Source: Pseudomonas sp. PD9R (lineage in GTDB: Bacteria; Pseudomonadota; Gammaproteobacteria; Pseudomonadales; Pseudomonadaceae). From it: DNA of 64,000 bases. The notes below the pieces were generated by a model. It ran no database searches, was not told where the DNA came from, and worked only from the letters and a program-made list of their open reading frames with translations. The DNA lies in assembly GCF_019200975.1 (NCBI RefSeq), contig NZ_JAHTMR010000015.1, positions 127,569 to 191,568 of the forward strand, written 5' to 3'. Shown here in pieces: positions 17,421 to 26,197 of this stretch; within the stretch, counting starts at the first letter, position 1, and the number at the start of each line of letters is the position of its first letter. A program made the position numbers and the translations under genes.

Positions 17421-18647
17421 TCACTCGGGTGAGTGGAAGCTCAGGCTGTAGTTCACTGCTTTGGCGCCTGGATCGAGAATGTCCAGCGCGATGTGGATCG
17501 GCGTTTGCGGTGGCATTTCGACCATGCCTTCGAGGTCGCCGTTGAGGTACTCGCCGGGCTTGAAGCGACGGCTGGCGATCAGGTGGCCGTTGAGATCGGC
17601 AAAACGCAGTTCCAGCAAGGGGAACGGCTGGGAGAAGGGGGCGCGGTTGTAGATGATCGCATCGACGACCAGAGCACCGTTGAATTCCGGATGGCTGCGG
17701 ACCACCAGGTTGCTGCTTTTGATTTTCGCGATGTCGACTTTGGATGGCACGGTGCAACCGATTTGCGGGCACAGTTGCTGGAACCACGGACGGTATTGGT
17801 CCTGGCGCGCCAGTTCATCGAAGTGATACGCGACGTACTGGCCGACGAGGGCTCCGGCACCGAGCAAGATCAGTAGCAGCCAGAAGAGCCGGCGCCCCCA
17901 CGGCGAGCGGCGTTTTTGCCAGTCGAGTTGCAGCGGATCGTCAGTCAGGTCCTGCAGCACCTCGGCGCGCACGCCGGGCTCACTGCGTTCGCGTCGTTTG
18001 CGCAGTGGCTCGATAGACGGCAGGTTATCGTCGATCTCATCGGTTGCCGTTGCCGAAAGGCGTTCGTGATGAGTCGGTGCGTCGAGCGGGTCATGCAAGC
18101 GCAGTTGTGGCGGCTGTGCTTCGTCGTCGGCTTCGACGGGTTCCAGGGACAGCGAAGGTTCGGTGCGCGAGGGTTTGCTCGGTTCGAGTTCCAGCTCCGG
18201 CAGATCGTCTTCATCGACCAGGGCGCGATCGGCAGCGGACTCGCTGAACAGGCTGTCGGACCAGGGTTCTTCCGTTTCGGTGTTATCACGGTGGGCGCTG
18301 AGCGTGTCTTCGCGATGGCGGTTGAATTCGGTGGTGGGCTGGATTTCCCGCTGTTCGAGCCGGGCGAGTTCTTCGTCGAGGTCGAGACTGTCCAGGTCCA
18401 GTTCGGCGGCGGTCCACTGCTTTTGGCTGATGGCCCTGGGTTCTGACGGTCCCGGTGTTTCGACAGTGACCGGAGTGACCGGCGCGACAGGATCTTTGCC
18501 GGCCTGCTCAAGCAATTGCTTGGCGGCATTGAATACCTGCAGGCATGAGCCACACCGAACGACCCCGCGGGCCACGCTCAACTGAGCATGGCTGACGCGG
18601 AAGCTGGTTTGGCAATGCGGGCACTGGGTGACGAAGCTGTCGGTCAT
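17421..18647 (-). CDS. Zinc-ribbon and DUF3426 domain membrane protein
   Basis: 408 residues. The N-terminus has an MJ0042-type zinc ribbon (CPHCQTSFRVS then RCGSCLQVF, residues 9-40). A long acidic, low-complexity linker covers about 60-240. A single membrane helix (RLFWLLLILLGAGALVGQYV) follows near residue 255, and a C-terminal DUF3426 domain ends the protein. The layout suggests a cytoplasmic metal-binding head and a periplasmic domain. Function is not established. It lies between dusB and prmA, the same neighbours as in P. aeruginosa as I recall, and is co-directional with prmA at a 30-bp gap. Confidence 0.9.
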   Translation of the reverse strand: MTDSFVTQCPHCQTSFRVSHAQLSVARGVVRCGSCLQVFNAAKQLLEQAGKDPVAPVTPVTVETPGPSEPRAISQKQWTAAELDLDSLDLDEELARLEQREIQPTTEFNRHREDTLSAHRDNTETEEPWSDSLFSESAADRALVDEDDLPELELEPSKPSRTEPSLSLEPVEADDEAQPPQLRLHDPLDAPTHHERLSATATDEIDDNLPSIEPLRKRRERSEPGVRAEVLQDLTDDPLQLDWQKRRSPWGRRLFWLLLILLGAGALVGQYVAYHFDELARQDQYRPWFQQLCPQIGCTVPSKVDIAKIKSSNLVVRSHPEFNGALVVDAIIYNRAPFSQPFPLLELRFADLNGHLIASRRFKPGEYLNGDLEGMVEMPPQTPIHIALDILDPGAKAVNYSLSFHSPE

Positions 18648-18677
18648 GCGGCGATCCGGTCTGTGCAGGTGCTCATT

Positions 18678-19556
18678 CTAGCGCCGACGGCCGGTAATGC
18701 GCACCCAGCCATCGCGATTGGCGATCGGATCCAGATCGAAGTCCTTGGCATAGGCGGCTGCGATGTCCTCACCTTGCTCGGCGAGGATGCCCGACAGGGC
18801 CAGGCGACCACCCGGCTTGACCAAGCTGGACAATTGCGGTGCCAGAGACACCAGCGGGCCGGCAAGAATATTGGCGACCAGCACGTCAGCCTGAACTGGC
18901 GGCAAGTCTTCCGGCAGGTACAGCGGGAACAGTTCTTCGGCGATATTGTTGCGCCCGGCGTTGTCGCGGGAGGCTTCCAGCGCCTGTACGTCGATGTCGG
19001 TGCCGACGGCTTCCTTGGCGCCCAGCAACAGGGCGGCAATTGCCAGAATCCCTGAGCCGCAGCCGAAATCGAGCACGTTGCAATCTTTCAGGTCCTGGCC
19101 GTCCAGCCATTCCAGGCACAGAGCGGTAGTCGGGTGGGTGCCGGTACCGAACGCCAGACCCGGGTCCAGCAGCAGGTTCACGGCGTCAGGCTCAGGAGCG
19201 GCGTGCCAGCTCGGGACGATCCACAGGCGCTGGCCGAAACGCATCGGCTGGAAACCGTCCATCCAGCTGCGTTCCCAGTCCTGATCTTCGATGATTTCGC
19301 TGTGATGCTCGGGCAGCGGGCTGCCGGTCAGCAACTCCAGGTGAGCCAGTACCGGGCCGGCTTCGGTGCCGCCCTCGAACAGGGCCAGCAGATGGGTGTG
19401 CGACCACAACGGCGTGGTATTGAGTTCCGGCTCGAAGATCGGCTGATCTTCGGCGTCCATGAAGGTCACCGACACGGCGCCCACTTCAAGGAAAGCGTCT
19501 TCGTAGGTTTCGGCTTGTTCTGGGCTGATGGCGAGACGTACTTGCAGCCAAGGCAT
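18678..19556 (-). CDS. prmA: Ribosomal protein L11 methyltransferase
   Basis: 292 residues from the ATG at 19556 (MPWLQVRLAISPEQAE); the frame is open further upstream but unsupported. The N-terminal substrate-recognition domain covers about 1-100. The SAM domain has LDPGLAFGTGTHPTT near residue 135 and VLDFGCGSGILAIAAL near residue 160, and LVANILAGPL holds the NPPF-like position. PrmA trimethylates L11 at several positions. It probably shares a transcript with the DUF3426 gene downstream. The region upstream holds a REP pair and the accC terminator. Confidence 0.97.
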   Translation of the reverse strand: MPWLQVRLAISPEQAETYEDAFLEVGAVSVTFMDAEDQPIFEPELNTTPLWSHTHLLALFEGGTEAGPVLAHLELLTGSPLPEHHSEIIEDQDWERSWMDGFQPMRFGQRLWIVPSWHAAPEPDAVNLLLDPGLAFGTGTHPTTALCLEWLDGQDLKDCNVLDFGCGSGILAIAALLLGAKEAVGTDIDVQALEASRDNAGRNNIAEELFPLYLPEDLPPVQADVLVANILAGPLVSLAPQLSSLVKPGGRLALSGILAEQGEDIAAAYAKDFDLDPIANRDGWVRITGRRR

Positions 19557-19667
19557 GGCGGGCACCTTTGAAAAATATTGATTGCAGCCTAGCGGGCCGC
19601 GAGAAGCGCGCAAGTTTACGCGAGCGCGGAGCAGAAGACGACCATGGTTGATCGCGCGGTGATGCCG

Positions 19668-19734
19668 AAAAGATCGCAGCCTGCGGCAGCTCCTACACGG
19701 GCCATGTAGGAGTTGCCGAAGGCTGCGATCTTTT
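19668..19734. repeat. REP pair (inverted)
   Basis: Arms 19668-19697 and 19705-19734 form a 30-bp near-perfect inverted repeat of the GTAGGAGCTGCCGCAGGCTGCGATC type, in the prmA-accC gap. Confidence 0.9.
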
Positions 19735-19750
19735 GATCTTGCTTCAGAAA

Positions 19751-19780
19751 CAACAAAGCCGCCCGAAGGCGGCTTTGTTG
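19751..19780 (-). terminator. Intrinsic terminator of accB-accC
   Basis: A perfect 13-bp stem CAACAAAGCCGCC/GGCGGCTTTGTTG with a four-base loop, followed by T-rich sequence on the reverse strand, 14 bp after the accC stop. Confidence 0.92.
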
Positions 19781-19793
19781 ATCGGGTCGAAGC

Positions 19794-21152
19794 TTAGTGC
19801 TTCTCGCCAGCCAGCTTGTGCTCGAGGTAGTGAATGTTCACGCCCCCTTTGCAGAAGCCTTCATCGCGGGTCAGGTCACGGTGCAGCGGGATGTTGGTCT
19901 TGATCCCGTCGACCACGATCTCGTCCAGAGCATTGCGCATACGCGCCATGGCTTCGTCACGGGTTGCGCCGTAGGTGATCAGCTTGCCGATCAACGAGTC
20001 GTAGTTCGGCGGAACGGCATAACCACTGTACAGGTGCGAATCGACGCGAACGCCGTTGCCGCCTGGCGCGTGGAAGTGCTTGACCGTGCCCGGGCTTGGC
20101 ATGAAGGTTTTCGGGTCTTCAGCGTTGATCCGGCATTCCAGTGCGTGACCGCGAATGACCACGTCATCCTGGGTGAACGACAGTGGGTTGCCAGCGGCGA
20201 TGCTGAGCATCTCCTTGACGATGTCGATGCCTGTGACCATTTCCGAAACCGGGTGCTCTACCTGGACACGAGTGTTCATCTCGATGAAGTAGAACGCGCC
20301 GTTCTCGTACAGGAACTCGAAAGTGCCTGCGCCACGGTAGCCGATGTCGATGCACGCCTTGACGCAGCGGGCGAAGACTTCCTGGCGAGCCTTCTCGTCG
20401 ATGCCCGGTGCCGGCGCTTCTTCGAGAACTTTCTGGTGGCGACGTTGCAGCGAGCAGTCGCGGTCACCCAGGTGGATGGCATGGCCCTGGCCGTCGGAAA
20501 GTACCTGGACTTCCACGTGACGTGGGTTGGTCAGGAATTTTTCCAGATAGACCATCGAGTTGCCGAACGCTGCGCCTGCCTCTGTGCGAGTCAGTTTGGC
20601 AAAGGAGATCAGGTCTTCTTCTTTATGCACAACGCGCATGCCGCGACCACCACCGCCGCCAGCGGCTTTGATGATTACCGGATAACCGACTTCGCGACCG
20701 ATGCGCAGAGCGGTTTCTTCGTCTTCCGGCAGCGGACCGTCTGAACCAGGAACGGTGGGTACGCCAGCGGCGATCATCGCGTGCTTGGCCGAAACCTTGT
20801 CGCCCATCAGGCGGATGGTTTCAGCTTTCGGGCCGATGAAGGCAAAGCCGGAGTTCTCGACCTGTTCGGCGAAGTCGGCGTTTTCCGCGAGGAAACCGTA
20901 GCCAGGGTGAATGGCGGTGGCGCCAGTCACTTCAGCCGCGGCGATGATGGCCGGGATGTGCAGGTAAGAGTGGGCGGCCGATGCCGGACCGATGCAGACG
21001 GACTCGTCTGCCAGGCCCAAGTGCATCAGTTCCTTGTCAGCCTTGGAATAAACGGCGACGGTCTTGATGCCCATCTCTTTGCAGGCGCGCAGAATCCGCA
21101 GTGCGATCTCACCGCGGTTGGCGATCAGAACTTTTTCCAACTTCGCAGTCAT
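19794..21152 (-). CDS. accC: Biotin carboxylase subunit of acetyl-CoA carboxylase
   Basis: 452 residues from MTAKLEKVLIANRGEIALR, the biotin-carboxylase N-terminal signature. The ATP-grasp glycine loop KAAGGGGGRGMR lies near residue 160, and the HLGDRDCSLQRRHQKVLEEA and EMNTRVQVEHPVSEMVTG motifs form the active site. AccC carboxylates the biotin carried by AccB in the first step of fatty-acid synthesis. It is the second gene of accB-accC, 17 bp after accB, and the operon ends at the strong terminator downstream. Confidence 0.98.
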   Translation of the reverse strand: MTAKLEKVLIANRGEIALRILRACKEMGIKTVAVYSKADKELMHLGLADESVCIGPASAAHSYLHIPAIIAAAEVTGATAIHPGYGFLAENADFAEQVENSGFAFIGPKAETIRLMGDKVSAKHAMIAAGVPTVPGSDGPLPEDEETALRIGREVGYPVIIKAAGGGGGRGMRVVHKEEDLISFAKLTRTEAGAAFGNSMVYLEKFLTNPRHVEVQVLSDGQGHAIHLGDRDCSLQRRHQKVLEEAPAPGIDEKARQEVFARCVKACIDIGYRGAGTFEFLYENGAFYFIEMNTRVQVEHPVSEMVTGIDIVKEMLSIAAGNPLSFTQDDVVIRGHALECRINAEDPKTFMPSPGTVKHFHAPGGNGVRVDSHLYSGYAVPPNYDSLIGKLITYGATRDEAMARMRNALDEIVVDGIKTNIPLHRDLTRDEGFCKGGVNIHYLEHKLAGEKH

Positions 21153-21169
21153 CAAAGGCTCTCCGCGGT

Positions 21170-21631
21170 TCAAACGATGGTGAACAGCGGTTGGTCGTAC
21201 TCAACCGGCTGGCCGTCTTCGACGAGGATGGATTCGATCACACCGCTGGTTTCAGCTTCGATGTGGTTCATCATCTTCATCGCTTCAACGATGCACAGGG
21301 TGTCGCCTTTCTTCACGGTCTGGCCAACTTCTACGAAGGACGGCGAGGTTGGCGAAGATTTGCGGTAGAACGTGCCGACCATTGGCGAACGGGCAACGGT
21401 GCCGTTCAGCACTGGGGCGGCCGGTGCAGCAGGGGCAGCGGCAGCAGCCGGAGCAGCAGCGACAGGCGCCGGAGCTGGCGCGTGCATTGGAGCCGGTGCG
21501 TAGTACTGCTGAGCCGGGGTCTTGCTGTGACGACTGATGCGTACGGACTCTTCGCCTTCCTTGATCTCGAGCTCGTCGATGCCGGACTCTTCCAGCAATT
21601 CGATCAGTTTCTTAACTTTACGGATATCCAT
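21170..21631 (-). CDS. accB: Biotin carboxyl carrier protein AccB
   Basis: 153 residues. The N-terminal oligomerisation region (MDIRKVKKLIELLEESGIDE) is followed by an Ala/Pro-rich hinge near residues 45-75 and a C-terminal biotinyl domain whose modified lysine lies in CIVEAMKMMNHIEAE. AccB carries biotin between AccC and the carboxyltransferase. GGGAG precedes the ATG at 21631. First gene of the accBC operon, 48 bp downstream of aroQ. Confidence 0.98.
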   Translation of the reverse strand: MDIRKVKKLIELLEESGIDELEIKEGEESVRISRHSKTPAQQYYAPAPMHAPAPAPVAAAPAAAAAPAAPAAPVLNGTVARSPMVGTFYRKSSPTSPSFVEVGQTVKKGDTLCIVEAMKMMNHIEAETSGVIESILVEDGQPVEYDQPLFTIV

Positions 21632-21679
21632 GAATCATCAACTCCCAAGGGTCGGTCAGGGGCGTTCAACGCTTGTTGT

Positions 21680-22132
21680 TCAAGCCGTTGCCTGTCTTTC
21701 AAGCTGCTCTAGTGCGGCCTCCAGGGCCAGTCGATAACCGCTGGCGCCAAGGCCGCAGATCACTCCCACCGCTACGTCGGAGAAGTAAGAGTGATGGCGG
21801 AAAGGTTCGCGTTTGTGCACGTTAGACAAATGCACTTCGATGAATGGGATGCTCACCGCCAGCAGCGCGTCACGTAATGCGACACTTGTATGCGTAAAAG
21901 CTGCCGGGTTGATCAAAATGAAGTCCACGCCTTCAGTGCGAGCGGCGTGGATGCGGTCGATCAATTCATACTCGGCATTGCTTTGCAGATGCAGCAGGTG
22001 GTGGCCGGCTTCGCGGGCACGGCGTTCCAGGTCCTGGTTGATCTGCGCCAGTGTCGTGGCGCCGTAGGTGCCCGGTTCGCGGGTACCAAGCAAGTTCAGG
22101 TTGGGTCCGTGCAGAACCAGTAGCGTCGCCAT
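21680..22132 (-). CDS. aroQ: Type II 3-dehydroquinate dehydratase
   Basis: 150 residues, standard for the dodecameric type II enzyme. The start MATLLVLHGPNLNLLGTREP carries the active-site loop with the catalytic tyrosine (GTYG), and IEVHLSNVHKREPFRHHSYF is the second conserved block. It dehydrates 3-dehydroquinate in the shikimate pathway. It lies upstream of accB in the same direction, an arrangement common in gammaproteobacteria. The 132 bp to dsbD are AT-richer and may contain its promoter. Confidence 0.97.
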   Translation of the reverse strand: MATLLVLHGPNLNLLGTREPGTYGATTLAQINQDLERRAREAGHHLLHLQSNAEYELIDRIHAARTEGVDFILINPAAFTHTSVALRDALLAVSIPFIEVHLSNVHKREPFRHHSYFSDVAVGVICGLGASGYRLALEAALEQLERQATA

Positions 22133-22264
22133 CGGCTGTTCCTATGTTATCTATGTGCAATTGTCAGAACCCGGCGACTATGCCGCAAAGCCTTTGTGAC
22201 TGTCCAGTTCTCTGCAATAGCCAGCACGATGTCCGATGTTTGCGCGAAATATATGACCGCTTGA

Positions 22265-24007
22265 TTAAATCCGGTCATTCGCCTTGGCGACACGTTCGGC
22301 GAAGTCCGTGGCGTTGATCTCGCCGATCACCCGCACATCGGCGCGCTCGACGCCATCCTTGCCGAAAAACATCAGCGCCGGAGGACCAAACAGCTTGTAG
22401 CGGTCGAGCAGGGTGCGTTGCTGCGCATTGCTGTCGGTGATGTCGAAACGGATCAGCCGATAACCCTTGAGGCGTTCAACCACGGTAGCGTCGTTGAGCA
22501 CTTCGTGTTCGATGACTTTGCAGCTGATGCACCAATCGGCGTACCAGTCGAGCAGTAGCGGTGTGCCGGACGCCCGGGCTTCGGCCAGCATGCGGTCGAG
22601 GTCCGCCGGGGTGCTGACGGTTTGCCAGGGGGTGGTGTTTGGCGTTGATTCGGTGGCGACAACCGTACGTGTCTGGCCAATCGGGTTGAACGGATCAGTC
22701 TGGCCGCTGAAGGCGCCGTACCAACAGGCCAGTGCGTAAAACACCAGGAACATCCCGAGCAATTGGCCCAGGCGTTTTCTCGGCGGTTTGTAGACGAACT
22801 CCAGCGCGCCCATGAACAAACCGACGCCACCGGCCAGCAGGCCGATCAGCAACAAGGTGATCTGGCCCGGCAATACCCGGCTGAGCAAGCCGATCGCCAG
22901 CCCCAGCAGCAGCACGCCAATCGCGTTTTTCACGTAGATCATCCATGGCCCGCTTTTTGGCAGCCATGCGGCTCCGCCAGTGGCCACCAGCAGCAGCGGC
23001 GCACCCATGCCGAGGCCGAGCATGAACAGTTTCAGACCGCCGCCCAGTGCATCGCCGCTGGCACTGATGTAAAGCAGCGCACCGGCCAGCGGTGCCGATA
23101 CGCAGGGCGAAACCAGCAGGCTGGACACCACGCCCAGCACCGCTGCGCCCCACAACGAACCGCCTTCGGTGCGCCCGGCAATCCGGTCCAGCCGGCTACT
23201 GATTGCATGCGGCAACTTGAGTTCGAAAACGCCGAACATGGCCAAGGCAAACAGCGCAAAAAACATTGCAAACGGCACCAGCACCCAGGCCGATTGCAGG
23301 CGCGCCTGCAAATTGAGCTGTGCGCCAAACATCCCCATTAACGCACCGAGCAACGCAAAGCAGGCCGCCATTGGCAACACGTAGGCCAGCGACAAGTTGA
23401 AACCGCGCAAGCCGCCGACCTGGCCGCGCAGCACCACACCGGAAAGGATCGGCAGCATCGGCAGTACGCAAGGCGTAAAGGTCAGGCCCAGCCCGGCAAG
23501 GAAAAACAACGCCAGCTCGCGCCATCCCCAGGCATGACTTGTTGTAGCGCCGTTGCCATCGATGCTCAGGCGTTCGGTCTCGGGCGGATAGCACAAGCCT
23601 TTGTCGGCGCAGCCCTGATAGGTCACCGTCAGGGTGAACGCGCGCTGATCGGTGCGCGGCAGTACGACATCGAGAATGCCGTGGTAGACCTCGACGTCGC
23701 CGAAGTACTCATCGTGCTTTTTTTGCCCGTCAGGAAGTTGCGCGGTGCCGAGGGCGACGTCAGCCGGATCGGCGCGGAATTGAAAGCGATGTCGGTAGAG
23801 GTAGTAGCCCTCGGTGGCGACGAAGCGCAGCTTGATTGATTGCGGTGTGCTTTCTACCAGGCTCAGTTGAAAGGCTTCGCGCACCGGCAGGAAGTCGGCG
23901 CTGTTGTTGATCGAGCCCAGGGTCGAATTTGGCCGAGTGTCCAGCAACCCGGCGGCGGTAGCCGGCAGGGCGAGCACTAGAAACAGCAGGTAGAGCAAAC
24001 GGCGCAT
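22265..24007 (-). CDS. dsbD: Thiol:disulfide interchange protein DsbD
   Basis: 580 residues from the ATG at 24007 (MRRLLYLLFLVLALPATAAG, a signal peptide); the frame extends upstream through a REP element but that part is not coding. The periplasmic alpha domain carries the cysteine pair in CADKGLCYPPE near residue 138. The eight-helix membrane domain has cysteines in FTPCVLPMLPIL and LVSPCVSAPLAG. The C-terminal thioredoxin domain has WYADWCISCKVIEHEV near residue 490. DsbD passes electrons from cytoplasmic thioredoxin to periplasmic DsbC/CcmG-type partners. Also known as dipZ. Convergent and divergent neighbours suggest its own transcript. Confidence 0.96.
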   Translation of the reverse strand: MRRLLYLLFLVLALPATAAGLLDTRPNSTLGSINNSADFLPVREAFQLSLVESTPQSIKLRFVATEGYYLYRHRFQFRADPADVALGTAQLPDGQKKHDEYFGDVEVYHGILDVVLPRTDQRAFTLTVTYQGCADKGLCYPPETERLSIDGNGATTSHAWGWRELALFFLAGLGLTFTPCVLPMLPILSGVVLRGQVGGLRGFNLSLAYVLPMAACFALLGALMGMFGAQLNLQARLQSAWVLVPFAMFFALFALAMFGVFELKLPHAISSRLDRIAGRTEGGSLWGAAVLGVVSSLLVSPCVSAPLAGALLYISASGDALGGGLKLFMLGLGMGAPLLLVATGGAAWLPKSGPWMIYVKNAIGVLLLGLAIGLLSRVLPGQITLLLIGLLAGGVGLFMGALEFVYKPPRKRLGQLLGMFLVFYALACWYGAFSGQTDPFNPIGQTRTVVATESTPNTTPWQTVSTPADLDRMLAEARASGTPLLLDWYADWCISCKVIEHEVLNDATVVERLKGYRLIRFDITDSNAQQRTLLDRYKLFGPPALMFFGKDGVERADVRVIGEINATDFAERVAKANDRI

Positions 24008-24083
24008 GACTATCTCGCGTTTCAAAGGTGCGGGAATGATAGCGGAGTCGCCTCGGGTCCGTATGTAGGAGCCCGTTGGAGCC

Positions 24084-24178
24084 GGTAGGAGCTGTCGAGT
24101 GAAACGAGGCTGCGATCTTTTGATCTTGATCTTAAAACCAAAAAGATCGCAGCCTCGTTTCACTCGACAGCTCCTACC
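24084..24178. repeat. REP pair forming a perfect 38-bp inverted repeat
   Basis: Arms 24084-24121 and 24141-24178 are exact reverse complements. The element fills the gap between the chemoreceptor and dsbD. A further truncated GTAGGAGC copy lies at 24064. Confidence 0.94.
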
Positions 24179-24199
24179 AGCTCCTGCAAATGAATGCGA

Positions 24200-26146
24200 T
24201 TAGAGGCGGAAGGCCTGGACGGCTGTGTGCAATCGCCCGCCCAGTACCAGCAAATTCTCCCCTTGCTCGCGCCCTTCGCCGATACGCAGCAAGTTGTCCC
24301 CACCCAACTGGTGAATCCGTTCGCTGTGATCGCGGATTTCGCTGACTGCACCACTCTGTTGGGCGGTGACATCGGCGATGCGTACGGCGGTGTCGGAAAT
24401 GGTCTGGATTGCCCCGACAATTTTATCCAGTGCGCCGTCAGCGGCCTGCGCCTGGTTGGCCGTGGCTTCGGCGTGTTCGACCTGGGCGCGCATGCCTTCG
24501 ACCGATTGTCGCGCGGCAGTTTGCAGGCCGGCGATCAGCGTCTGGATTTCGGCGGTGGCACCGGCGGTGCGTTGCGCCAGTGAGCGGACTTCTTCTGCCA
24601 CCACAGCAAAACCGCGGCCCATTTCCCCGGCGCGGGCTGCTTCGATGGCGGCGTTCAGGGCCAGCAAGTTGGTCTGGTCGGCAATCGAACGGATCACCGT
24701 CAAGACACCGCCGATGGTGCCGGACTCTTCGGCCAGGTGCTCGATCATCTGCGCATTGCCCTGCACTTCTTCCACCAACGCATGCAGGCCGGTGAGGCTC
24801 AGGCCAATGACCTTCTGCCCATGCTCCACTGCCAGGCCGGCATGGCGGCTGGCATCGGCGGCCTGGCTGGCGTCACCGGCGACTTGCTGGATGGTCGCTT
24901 CCAGTTCGCCGAGGGAATCGCGGATCAGTGCCGTGTCGCTCGCCTGATGTTCGGCACCACTGTGCAAGTCATTGCTCAGCTCGGCCAGGGTTCGGCTGCT
25001 GCCAGCCACCTGTTCGGCATTGAGGCGAATGGTCCCTACCAAGTCCACCAGATAGGCGCGCAGGCGATTGAGCGACGCTTCGATGTCATGCAGTTCGCGA
25101 TTGGTCGCGCCCAATTGAATGTCCCGGCTGAAGTCGCCCTCGGCCCAGGTCGACAGGGCGGGTGCCAGGTTGGTCAGCGTCCGCGCCAGGCGCCGTTGCA
25201 GGGTGTCGATGAGCAGGGCGATCAGCAGGATCAGGCCGATCATCACGCCTTGCATCAGTCGCACTTCACCCTGGATCTGCCCGTGTTGCGCACGAACAAC
25301 AGGCTCCAGACCCGCGATGGCTTGCTGTACGGCGGCGATTTTCAGGTGAGTCGCCGTGCTGAGGTCGGCGCGTTTCTGGATCTGGTCGCGGGTGCGCGCC
25401 AGTTCTGCCGGGTAGCGAGTGAGCAGGCTGTTGAGTTCACGCTTGAAACCGACGCCGGCATCTTCGGCGACGGTTTTCTCAGTGTTCTCCAGCCCCATCA
25501 TCGCGGCGAAATCGTCGGTATTTGATTCGCTGCTGGCGGCCACGCCCAACAGGGGCAGGGCGTCCAGTTGTCCGGCTTGAGTGCGGAGGCTGGTGACTTC
25601 GCGCTCGACATCGGCGGCCAGTTCGCTGCGACCGCTGCTGACCAACTTATCCCGGGCCAGCGACAGTTTGCCCAAATGCTGGGACGCGGCGAGCAGCGGT
25701 GTCAGGTACGCCGCATTGCCGCTGGCGTACTGGCTGAGTTGATCAAGGCTGGCACCCAGTTCCCGCTCTGCTTGCAGCAACAGGGCTTGCGGGTCACCCG
25801 CGAGTTTACCGGCGGCCAGCAGGTCGGTTTTGCTGAATTCGTCAAGGGTCGTCAGACTGGGGCGCAAGGTTTCGGCGAGTGCCGGTGGCAGCTCGCCGAG
25901 TTCTTTCTGCAAGCCATCGATAGCCTGGCTGGCGCTGCTCAAGCGCAGGGCATCGCCACTGGCCAGGTAATCTTCAATGTTGCGCGCCACTTGATTTTGA
26001 AACTGCTGGGACAGGCCAAGGTAACGCTCCATTAATAGATAAGGGCGTTCGAGGGCTTTTTGCGACCACCAGAGCGTGGCACCGAGCGCCACGCACACGG
26101 CAACTAAAAGAAGAGTATTGAGATTGGTCAGCAACTTCAGGCGCAT
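24200..26146 (-). CDS. Methyl-accepting chemotaxis protein, CtpL-like position
   Basis: 648 residues. An N-terminal membrane helix (about 8-28) is followed by a long all-helical periplasmic sensor of about 270 residues, a second helix (MIGLILLIALLIDTL), a HAMP domain, and a cytoplasmic signalling domain with the invariant tip EAARAGEMGRGFAVVAEEVR and flanking methylation helices. The long helical-bimodular ligand domain suits small ligands such as phosphate or organic acids. The gene between dsbD and gcbA in P. aeruginosa is, as I recall, ctpL (phosphate taxis); ligand identity here is inferred only from position, so I leave the symbol empty. Probably single-gene, with REP palindromes beyond its stop. 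Confidence 0.9.
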   Translation of the reverse strand: MRLKLLTNLNTLLLVAVCVALGATLWWSQKALERPYLLMERYLGLSQQFQNQVARNIEDYLASGDALRLSSASQAIDGLQKELGELPPALAETLRPSLTTLDEFSKTDLLAAGKLAGDPQALLLQAERELGASLDQLSQYASGNAAYLTPLLAASQHLGKLSLARDKLVSSGRSELAADVEREVTSLRTQAGQLDALPLLGVAASSESNTDDFAAMMGLENTEKTVAEDAGVGFKRELNSLLTRYPAELARTRDQIQKRADLSTATHLKIAAVQQAIAGLEPVVRAQHGQIQGEVRLMQGVMIGLILLIALLIDTLQRRLARTLTNLAPALSTWAEGDFSRDIQLGATNRELHDIEASLNRLRAYLVDLVGTIRLNAEQVAGSSRTLAELSNDLHSGAEHQASDTALIRDSLGELEATIQQVAGDASQAADASRHAGLAVEHGQKVIGLSLTGLHALVEEVQGNAQMIEHLAEESGTIGGVLTVIRSIADQTNLLALNAAIEAARAGEMGRGFAVVAEEVRSLAQRTAGATAEIQTLIAGLQTAARQSVEGMRAQVEHAEATANQAQAADGALDKIVGAIQTISDTAVRIADVTAQQSGAVSEIRDHSERIHQLGGDNLLRIGEGREQGENLLVLGGRLHTAVQAFRL

Positions 26147-26197
26147 TTTTGTCTACCAACGACAGAGTGGTAAGCGCCTGAATTTATTGCGTTTCTG

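Noticed and set aside
24008..24163. N-terminal extension of dsbD
   Set aside because: The extension translates a REP palindrome; the ATG at 24007 starts a proper signal peptide.
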